A DNA stretch of 64,000 nucleotides from Xiphydria camelus (Eukaryota; Arthropoda; Insecta; Hymenoptera; Xiphydriidae): positions 3,730,001 to 3,794,000 of the forward strand of contig OY783192.1 of NCBI GenBank assembly GCA_963678675.1, read 5' to 3'. The notes under the pieces were generated by a model, which was not told the DNA's origin, ran no database searches, and was given only the letters and a program-made list of their open reading frames with translations. Shown in pieces: positions 56,541 to 64,000 of this stretch; positions within the stretch are counted from its first letter, which is position 1, and every line of letters starts with the position of its first letter. The translations under genes and the position numbers were made by a program.

Positions 56541-56744
56541 GATCCTAGTTATGGTCCTAATCAGAGGTTCGTGGGTTTAGAGGCCGTTCTAGCCTTTAAT
56601 TCGCCTTTTTTTCCAGGCTGGCTGGAATTAATATCTAGCGACAAGCGCAGGGCATTCTGCAATATATGCAAAAAAACGGTACGCGCCAGTCACTATTGCT
56701 CGGTAATATATGAAATAACACAAGCCATCAGCAAAAAGAAGTAG
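56541..56744 (+). pseudogene. Degraded BED-like zinc-finger coding relic
   Basis: BED fingers bind DNA and are found at the N-terminus of many hAT-type transposases and derived host proteins. The open frame reads GWLELISSDKRRAFCNICKK from 56616, matching the pattern W-x-D-x-(K/R)-A-x-C-x2-C. The expected two downstream histidines are replaced (Tyr and Ile in SVIYEITQAISKKK), so the finger could not bind zinc. No ATG opens the frame; it follows a TAA at 56538. TTTTTTTCCAG just upstream of the finger could be a splice acceptor. A TAG closes it at 56742, seven bases before the LTR. Assignment rests on the C-x2-C region only. Confidence 0.5.
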
Positions 56745-56750
56745 CCCCAC

Positions 56751-56970
56751 GATGCGCATGGCGCTCATTGCAAGTAGGGAGTCGGCCTGTGGACTCGTCA
56801 GTAAGGCTAGGCCGACTCCTGCCTTAGACGCTCCGTGGTCATCTTTTATAGTAACTCACCGCCGTTGGACTACCGAGAGCCGAGAGCCGGGGGCCAGGAG
56901 CCTTGAGCCGCGGGCCGAGAGGGTCGGCGCCATCTGGCGTTAGGCCGCCACAGCGTGAAGGGTCGCCACA
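56751..56970 (-). mobile_element. LTR relative on the minus strand, inserted in a TIR element
   Basis: Read on the minus strand it starts TGTGGCGACCC at 56970. It shares CGCCAGATGGCGCCGACC, a TATAAAAG box (56843-56850) and GGCAGGAGTCGGCCTAGCC with 36538-36790. The 3' end past CCGACTCC has diverged and no target duplication is evident. The two plus ORFs here (56752-56943, 56903-57094) are spurious. Confidence 0.72.
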
Positions 56971-57356
56971 GAGCTATAGAGCGAGGAGAGCTAAACAGCA
57001 CGTGTTAGGACATATCAGGACAACTCAGGTTTTAGAGAAAAATCCCTTTACAGGTCTTCTTCACCAGGTCTACTCAGTTTTAAACAGATATTAATATAGG
57101 TCTATTTTCAGAATTGAATAGGTCAGAATATTCGACCCGGGTGCTGTTAGATCTTACTAGGCTACTTTAGGTTTTGCCAGTACAAAAAACTCGACCCGGG
57201 ACGTCGAATGAAGGGAGAGAATCGACGTTGACTGATAAGAATTAAGACGATGTTTTGATTCACAGCATCAACAACTTCGAAGATGAATATGAGAACGGTC
57301 GGAACAATTACATCGAGAAAACAGTTTCTTTGTAATTCCCCGTTGAAAAAATCGCA

Positions 57357-57728
57357 CAGATTCCCATAGACCATTTCTATGGGAATCTGATGTGTTTCAG
57401 ACACAGTAATTCCAGATATTCCTTAGAAAAGTTTGAGAAAGACTAATAGGAATGCATTGGATTCTATGTGTATCTGAGATGATGAATAAGGATTTACCGA
57501 ATTTTATATGTATCCGTAGAAACAAGTTGAATCTCATAAAGATAATAAAGATCTGAATACGCCATTCTATTTATATCATATAAGGTTCTATTATTAATAG
57601 AACCCTACAAAATTTTATTTGTTTCAATAGATATACATAGAATCCAATACATTCCCATTCATTGCTGCCAGACAATTGCTGTGTCTGAAGCACATCAAAT
57701 TCCCATGGGAATTCTATGGGGATTCTAC
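57357..57728. mobile_element. Large foldback element, 372 bp
   Basis: The arms pair over about 120 bp: CAGATTCCCATAGACC, GGGAATCTGATGTG, TTCAGACACAG and GCATTGGATTCTATGTGTAT on the left against inverse words on the right. The centre is the palindrome GGTTCTATTATTAATAGAACC-like at 57584-57604. Non-coding. Confidence 0.75.
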
Positions 57729-57774
57729 AAGTTTTCTATGAGAATCTATGAGAATCTATGATACTTTTCCAATA

Positions 57775-58150
57775 GGGTTAATAAATGTTTGTTTAAATAT
57801 GGCGAAATAAATATTTTCTCGGATCAAGTAAATATTCGTTCACTATTACGATATTTATTTGGTATAATTATTTATATTTATTTTGGTCTTCTCGGTGTAT
57901 AATACTCTGCTTTTCAAAGAAAGCAAAAATATGTATACTAAGAAAACAATTCATTTCTAGTTAATGAAAGTATACTTGATTATGAAAGAAAGAAATATTT
58001 TTTTGGGCCAAGTAAATATTCATTAGTATTACTCTATTTCTGTTTGAATGAAAGAGACATTCTAATCATTAATATATACATATTTACTTGGCCCAACGAA
58101 ATATTTCTTTCGTTATGATCAAGTAAACATTTATTAACAACAAATAAACT
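57775..58150. mobile_element. Foldback element family M
   Basis: GTTAATAAATGTTTGTTTAA at the left pairs with AAACATTTATTAAC at the right. GGCCAAGTAAATAT words occur in both orientations inside (58006 and, inverted, 58080). A related fragment may lie at 29640-29730. Non-coding. Confidence 0.62.
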
Positions 58151-58815
58151 CTTCTCTTAATGTACAGTCGTACGACCGCTATTATACAGTCGGATCCGAA
58201 TAATTCACAAGTACCGGCAGAAAAGAAACCAAATACAAACCCCTTTCAAACGCTCATCCTTCGGCGCGAAAGAAGCATAATTATTACAGGGAAGCGTATA
58301 CGTCGGTGTACATCACCACTGCTTGCACAATTAGCGCCGCGACGGTAATGGCTCCGGCGCGCGGAATATGCAGAAAAGCCGTAATTAGCGTCGCGACGCG
58401 CCTCCGCGCGGTTAACGTCGTTGGACCATGATCGTTAATCTCAAAGACGAATCCTTCGCGAGAAGCACGGGACTAACTAGCGGCAGTAGGCGACGCCGGT
58501 TTAGCGAGCGCGAGCTCTCTCGGTTTCTCCTCACGAAATTCTACACTCCGATAAATCGGGAGGTTTTCGATTCCGCGCGCTTTAAAATAAGAATGACGAT
58601 TACGAGGTGTCGTGGAGTGATGTGCGTGATCATACGATTTGTATGCGGGTTGATTAAATTTAGGAAGTTTCCGTGAGTCTTTTCTTCTCACCTCCCGTTT
58701 CTTGCGGTGCTGCAATCATTGAGTAAGGTAAAACATGAGTATTCCGCAGAATGTCTATTACTTCGTTGTGAAGCTTCCGCGTGTCGTTTTCTATCTCCAG
58801 TATTTGGAGTGAAAA
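58151..58815. other. CpG-rich single-copy block
   Basis: Opposing ORFs 58428-58676 (plus) and 58473-58715 (minus). No gene or repeat recognised. Confidence 0.35.
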
Positions 58816-59099
58816 TTGAGAGAAATAATTGGGGATGGCGAAAAAAAAATGTTTTCTTCAATCAAAAATATGATATAATTTCAGGATCAAGCCATGGTTT
58901 TCTTCGCGCAAGAAAATATTTCATAGGCTCGAGTAACTTTTTTTGCGCAGAAAGAATTTCTTGCTCGCACGACGGTATCCTTTAACCAAGAATATAGGGT
59001 ATATTCTACGATCAAGAGAGAATCTGTATTTTAAAAATTTGTAAGATAGTATGTTCTTGATTCAAGAACCATTTAACGCTAGCTATTATTTTTCTCAGT
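58816..59099. mobile_element. MITE family K, copy 2
   Basis: ATTGAGAGAAATAATTGGG at the left, GCTATTATTTTTCTCAGT at the right. TTCTTGATTCAAGAACC near the right end matches CTTGATTCAAGAATACC of copy 1. Diverged. Confidence 0.6.
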
Positions 59100-59502
59100 T
59101 CAGGAGAAAATAGAAAAGACGCGATGAGAAAGTGAGAAGGAATAAGAGAAAGGGAAAACTTTGGATGTTTATAATATCAGCATCCTTCCGCTGCAACGTC
59201 GCGTAATCAATTCCTACGCCATCCTCGAGGATGTAAGTAACTCCGACGATGGCGGGCTGTTAAAAGGGAAGATATGGAGCGACGTCGTCCTGTTGTTTCG
59301 ACATGTTTATGCCGAGAAACCAGAGGAAACCACACAACAGCGCAGTATCCTCGAGAGACGCTCTCGTTCTGATTTATAAGAAAGCTTGGAAGACTACGTA
59401 AATGGTACCTATGGTTCTCCACGTAACCGAGACCAACACGCTGAATAATCCGAGGATCAATTGATGCGAGTGTAGGTACGCGATGCGACGAAACGCGTAT
59501 AA
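59100..59502. other. Single-copy spacer
   Basis: Opposing ORFs 59161-59379 and 59207-59422; not supported. Confidence 0.35.
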
Positions 59503-59655
59503 CGATACCTTACTTTGAAAACCTCGTAAGTGCAATTTTTGACAAAAATGCCATTTATAGCTTACTGTGTTCAGACTTTAAACCTTAACGCAGTAAGCTA
59601 TAAATGGCATTTTTGTCAAAAATTGCACTTACGAGGTTTTCAAAGTAAGGTATCG
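59503..59655. repeat. Near-perfect 69-bp-arm hairpin
   Basis: Left arm 59503-59571 and right arm 59587-59655 are reverse complements at 68 of 69 positions; the one difference would be a G-U pair in RNA. The loop is 15 nt. Includes TTTTTGACAAAAATGCC and its inverse. Either a very recent foldback insertion or a hairpin-RNA locus kept identical. The 121-codon ORF starting at 59530 runs through it and is spurious. Confidence 0.9.
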
Positions 59656-60369
59656 ATAAAAGTTGTGAGAAAGTGGTACCAACGCCACCCCCCGTCTGTG
59701 GATCGCCGACCGCATCTCAACGCCGCGCGCCGTCCGACGGATCTCTGTCGACAAAGAGGCAGAACTCACGCCGCATTCTTCGCCTTCGCTGAGTCGAAAG
59801 CTAAGTCTCCCTTTCCCCAAATATCGCATTTACCGGGATCACGCTCGATTACTGCCGATGAACCGGGCGCGTTCATCGATCAGCCGACACATTAGCATAG
59901 ATTTCTCGCGCAACTAATTTTTCCCGGTGATCCGCGCCGCAGTATTGTGCGTCTCTCGCACGGCTGGACCTCGCTGGAGCGCGAGCCAATCCGTTGACCG
60001 ACTTAACGCGATGCGCCGCGGGTTTCCCGGAGGAGATTTAACGCCTCGCGGCTCTCGCTCGGATTGGATAAAAGGATCTCGGCGGTCAACCTGGTCTCTT
60101 CGGATCTCGGTTGCGAACAATGTCCGCCGCCGTGTACACGACACAGTTTGTCCTCTAAATTTCAGTTCATTCGACGCTGCGCGTGGAAATGGGTGTCGTT
60201 CTCGATTCGTATTTTTCTTTTCGGTTTGATTGCGAGTAGTTGTGACTTATAAATATGCTTGGAGTACTAGAATTTATTGGGAAGGGACAAGGAAGTGGCG
60301 ATTAGTGTCGAAACGTCAGAGTATGGATGTACTTATAGGATATAAGTACGGGGGAGATGGTCATACGCG
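59656..60369. other. CpG-rich single-copy block
   Basis: ORFs 59914-60144 (minus), 59927-60229 and 60064-60252 (plus) occupy the same DNA. None recognised. Confidence 0.35.
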
Positions 60370-60655
60370 AAAAAAAAAATAAGCTAGCGATTTTTACTAT
60401 TTCATCCAGTGGCGCTGAGATTTAAGCTTATTTTCAAGAATTTATACAAAGGACACATATTCGTATTTACTGTTTACAACTGTACATCTGCCATAATTTA
60501 GTCAAATGTAATATCTGTTTGCGCAGGGATTTGCGCAGAAGTTCCCCAGGAAAAATATCTAATTACTGTGTAGTTCTTACAGAAAGTTTCCTGGGGGCGG
60601 AATCGTAGTTTATGCTTATCAAACTGTAATTCGTGTAGTTCTTTTTTCTCCATGT
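60370..60655 (+). mobile_element. MITE family F, copy 2
   Basis: TAGCGATTTTTACTATTTCA at the left; TTCCTGGGGGCGGAATCGTA and TGTAGTTCTTTTTTCTCC at the right. Uninterrupted relative of 8483-9218, giving the empty site for the D insertion there. Confidence 0.75.
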
Positions 60656-60828
60656 ACGAGAGAGATGACCGATTAAAGTATGTCAACATTTGGCTCGAGA
60701 TATGGTCGGTCTTACACTCCTAATTTACATTTCGCGTCATATATAACTGCCACGAGATATAGTGTTTAAAATCTTTAAAGTAATCATTGCAAATAGTTTA
60801 TTTTTCAAGGTTCAGTTTAGAATTATAG

Positions 60829-61053
60829 TATCAAAACAGAACGTATTCTGCGATCTTTGAGCGCCGAAAATTTCACTATATTGGCAAATATGTGTCTAAA
60901 GTGTGGTCCAGTTTATACGAAGGAAGGAAAATGAAAACGAAAGAAAAATTGAGCAAAATTAACAACGCCATTAGCCATCTCTCCCGGACACTATGGGATA
61001 GTTTTTTTCTCATCTTGATTTTATGTTGTCTTGCAGTTTATATTTCAAGTTAA
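60829..61053 (+). CDS. Weak small-ORF candidate with a membrane-like tail
   Basis: An ATG at 60931 opens 40 codons to TAA at 61051, and the frame stays open upstream to a TAG at 60826. The product would be MKTKEKLSKINNAISHLSRT, then a run rich in Phe, Leu, Ile, Cys and Val (WDSFFLILILCCLAVYISS) resembling one transmembrane segment. The start context is GAAGGAAAATG. No family recognised. It is single-copy here and not in a MITE. Chance is a serious alternative in 64 kb. Confidence 0.15.
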   Translation, partial: YQNRTYSAIFERRKFHYIGKYVSKVWSSLYEGRKMKTKEKLSKINNAISHLSRTLWDSFFLILILCCLAVYISS

Positions 61054-62935
61054 AACCACAAGTTATCTTTTATCAATTGATTAAAGACTATAAAATAATT
61101 TTACCATCTATCATAAGTTTAAAATTGTAAAAACTGCAGGCGATTAAGAAAATTATGCCCAGCTCCCCTGGACTTACCCTACTTTATTCCAGAATATACA
61201 AAACACACATTTCTAGTGTATATTTGAGCGTTATCTTTGCACCCTCGATCGAAGCGAGTCGACGAGACGAATAACGATATAAACAGCAACGAAGGACTCG
61301 CAGAAGACGGCCAAATCGGCGTGGAGTGCCCAAAAAATCGACATCGACTCGCTTCGCGCGTTCTCCTTAAAAAAAGTGACATCTGGACGGTTGCGGATCG
61401 CGCGCGACGTTCATTAATCGCTCCGAGGTGCGTACGTACTCGTATACCTACTACACGCACGTACGAAGGGCCCCGCGTGCATCCCGCAGCGCGAGACTGT
61501 GACTAAATCCACGGAGCTCATGCAGTGTTTACACTCGAGATGATGCCTCCTAATGCTAATATGCCGCGCTAATGCGCCCGGTTCTAGTTCTTAATGCTCA
61601 ATCGCAATCCAATGAAAAGTGTATGAATGGCGAGCGATTATCAAGTCGAACGGGCGCCCTCAATGTGTCCGTCGAGGCGTCCGTGGTAACCCCGCTGCGC
61701 CAACCGCCATCCAACGAGCCAAATGGTACAAATCTTTCCCGTCTCCCTCGAATATCCCGCGATCGAGCGAGAAACGCACGTGCGCGCGCGCACGCGAGGA
61801 CGACATTCGAATCGTGCCCCGCTCGCGCGGTCCCGCTGCGCGTTTCCGAGGGCGACGCGTTCCTTGCGCGCGATCGCTAATTAAAAACGCCGGACGGACG
61901 AGCGAAACCGTCGCGATTGGACTGTCTTCCTCAGAGCTCCCCGCGCGCGTTCGCTGACCCGTGCTGGGTGTACGTCGAGCGCGCCTCATCGGCGTGTCCG
62001 CGGGCACGCGCGGCTACGGTACGGTACTGCCCGTGTATCCATCAACCGCGACGCCCGCGGGCACGTCGATTCGACCGACTGAATCTGTTTGCCGATACGC
62101 ACGCACTGGCTGCACACCGAAGGATCGTTTCGGAGTCGTTGACTCGTGCGACGTTCTCGAAAAAGGCAGATGTTGCGAATTCTTTGGTCTGCGCTCGACA
62201 GTGGCTCGCGTTTCCTGCGCTCGGCGAGGACGGTTTCCTCGTTTCGCTTTTTATTTGCCGAACGACGTTTCGTCGGACGCGATGACGAGAGACCGTCGAA
62301 CTTCGGTTATCGATAGTGCGAGGGAAACGGCTGCGAGGCGATTCCGGTGCCGGTCGGGGATACGGAGATACGCACACGCGAAAGAGCGAGCGCGACGTCC
62401 GGCGCGACGGGCAGTGGTAACAGATGCGTCGTTGAGCTCCTCGAGGAGCAAATTCTCTCTGGTTTCCGCGGCCGGCGCTATTTCAGGACTCGATCAGGAG
62501 AACCCATCGGGCTCACGTCCCGGAATAATTTAATGACGCCACCTCTGCCAGCCCTCTCGTCACCGCGGGGAGGTGTCGAGTGTAAACGCTTCGCAATTAA
62601 ACGACATCGAACGCCGATCGACGCGAAAGGACCTCTCCTCGCGCGCGGGAAAGTATTTAGGGGATTTTCGCCTTTCTCCCGCTCTTCAAACGCTATCTTC
62701 AGACGCGACGCAGAGAAATGAAAAGTGCACTGGTATTGGAAAATCTGTTACCGGCTTGAGATGAATAAAAAGTTTTTATAGTCTTTCGTTTTAGATATCG
62801 ATATGCATTTTTAAGTACCGATTGACCGGGAGAAACTCAAGGTGAAATGGTAAATTAAGTTGAGGTCAAAACGATATCCAGGTGACGTCTCTTTAGGCCA
62901 GAGTGATATCATTTGGATGTCATTTTCGACTTACC
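61054..62935. other. AT-rich flank and large CpG-rich block
   Basis: 61230-62720 is strongly CpG-rich; ORFs on both strands (61660-62007 minus, 61961-62533 plus, 62042-62377 minus) tile it in every frame. The 190-codon ORF is arginine/serine-rich with no domain. 62837-62935 has weakly inverted GATATCCAGGTGACG / GATATCATTTGGATGTC words. Confidence 0.35.
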
Positions 62936-63163
62936 ATACGGAGAAAAGGGAACTACACGAATTATACAGTTTGACTGGCATAAACTACGATTCCGCATCC
63001 AGGTAGCTTTACAGTATTACGCAATAATTAGGTATTTTTCCTGGGGAAACAACAGAAATTCCTATGCAAACAGATATTATATCGGGTTAAACTAATATCT
63101 ATCTGTACTGATGATATCTGTACAGTTGTAAGCAGTAAATAAAAATGTGTCCTCTCTCTGTAC
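62936..63163 (-). mobile_element. MITE family F, copy 3 (truncated)
   Basis: Inverse of copies 1 and 2: ACGGAGAAAAGGGAACTACA, AACTACGATTCCGCATCC and ATTTTTCCTGGGGAA. It ends where family I copy 3 begins. Confidence 0.72.
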
Positions 63164-63164
63164 A

Positions 63165-63514
63165 AATTCGGTTTTAATACCAATTTTTTAATTGCGGATT
63201 CGAGAAATTTAGACAAAATTATTCACCCCGTATTTTTTCATTTTTCATTCTCCACCGTATTTAAGCTGGAAAACGGTATTTCGAAATGCAGCTACATCAT
63301 AGTCTAGTAAGGCTATCTCCCTCGCATTCGTTGCTCAGCATAAGTGCGTCTCTGTCATTTCGATGACATTACAATCCTGTAGAAAGAAATGCACTTATAA
63401 CTTTGCAAATAATTATTTTTCCGAACCATTTCTTTGTCGTTTGTTATTGAATATTCATACGGATAACAAATTTAATTGAAAAACATGAATATTTTGTCAT
63501 GTTAAGACCGAATT
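63165..63514 (-). mobile_element. MITE family I, copy 3
   Basis: AATTCGGTTTTAATACC at the left, GTTAAGACCGAATT at the right; inverse of 17262-17616. The CRE-like site is lost here (GATGACATTAC). It abuts F copy 3, as if inserted in its end. Confidence 0.82.
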
Positions 63515-64000
63515 CTTGAAAATGAGCTCGAGTCTCAGCGCGACTCGATGAAACAGTAAATCTTGCTGGTTTCTCTTTTCTGTGCATTTCTCCTCGGAAA
63601 AATATTTAAAATTAGAAAATCCATTCATTTTAATCAAATATAGGTATTATAAGTCATCGTCAAAATCCTCGCACGCGTGTTCGACTCCCGTAAATTCGCA
63701 CATGTGTGTGCCCGCGCGCGAGTAGGGGGGGGGGAGACGCGTGGTTACATTTCCCATTTTGCAGTGGCGCGCGCGTTTACCTCACAAAGCTTTTGGGCGT
63801 ACCGCGCGCGAAACCACAAGAGTGTGAAAATGTTTTGCAATCCGGAAATCAGGCATACGTAACGCGCGTTACCGGAAACCGCTATACCGCGGGCCACACG
63901 TCTGGTAGCGAAGCGTGTGCAGTGTGTGTGAAAAGGCTGGTGGACATGTTCCACGCATTGGTGCATAGGCATACGTGCGCGTGTGTATTTCTCTGCCTGT
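63515..64000. other. Single-copy DNA to the window edge
   Basis: A G homopolymer lies at about 63725-63734. The sequence becomes CpG-rich, with opposing ORFs 63677-63862 and 63745-63972. No gene called. Confidence 0.35.

Larger units (their letters stand above)
56416..57200 (+). mobile_element. TIR element with BED-like finger, split by an LTR
   Basis: TIRs CCCGGGTCGAGTTTTTTG and its near-inverse CAAAAAACTCGACCCGGG bound 785 bp. The left part carries a frame with a degraded BED-like zinc finger (56541-56744). An LTR occupies about 56751-56970. Without the LTR the element is about 565 bp. BED fingers are typical of hAT-type transposases; the superfamily is not proven because target duplications are unclear. 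Confidence 0.7.

Noticed and set aside
59530..59895. 121-codon ORF across the hairpin
   Set aside because: The first third is the two arms of a near-perfect palindrome read through; the rest has antisense ORFs.
61961..62533. 190-codon ORF in a CpG-rich block
   Set aside because: All frames of both strands are open here; composition is arginine/serine-rich and no motif is recognisable.
63670..63700. GTTCGACTCCCG resembling a tRNA B box
   Set aside because: The flanks do not form a T-stem, and no A box or acceptor stem lies at the right distance.

Overview
This window looks like nuclear DNA of an insect, most likely a hymenopteran and plausibly an ant. It mixes very CpG-rich single-copy blocks with AT-rich blocks full of short terminal-inverted-repeat (TIR) elements, has many GTAGGTAC / TACCTACC-type words, and carries relics of pogo, PIF/Harbinger and Ty3/Gypsy-like elements. 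There are no bacterial operons, ribosome binding sites or dense long ORFs. The insect/ant assignment is inference from composition and repeat style; no host gene settles it.

I find no host protein-coding gene that I can defend. The longer ATG ORFs lie in CpG-rich DNA, overlap equally long antisense ORFs, are arginine/serine-rich, and show no domain I recognise. The window is best read as intergenic or long-intron sequence built from mobile-element debris.

Layout. 1-9 kb: MITE families A, D, F, G and H with three nested insertions. 9-18 kb: CpG-rich single-copy DNA with families J, C, A and I, a trinucleotide microsatellite, a weak promoter candidate and a local tandem repeat array near 15.1-15.7 kb. 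18-31 kb: foldbacks, families B, H, J and S, a local tandem duplication near 22 kb and a CATTGT-rich stretch near 25.5 kb. 31.4-34.1 kb: a palindromic array of a 9-bp word, an internally deleted pogo-like transposon and an internally deleted PIF/Harbinger element. 34-49 kb: CpG-rich DNA with a solo LTR (ATCT target duplication), families T, U, A, B, C, G, I, J, K, O, a 730-bp TIR element and a large foldback. 49-64 kb: families V, H, A, D, E, a TIR element carrying a degraded BED-like zinc finger and split by an LTR, large foldbacks, a nearly perfect 153-bp hairpin, and families K, F and I.

How the parts relate. Several families (A, B, D, H, T, U, V) share ends resembling CAC(T/A/G)GAGAAAA and sit between TA dinucleotides, as expected of elements moved by a Tc1/mariner/pogo-type transposase. 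The only transposase remnant of that superfamily here (pogo-like, 32.4-32.8 kb) has different ends, so it is not their source. Nesting gives relative ages: A inside A, H inside G, D inside F, LTR inside the BED-type element. Family letters (A, B, C...) are local names for this window and do not refer to any database.
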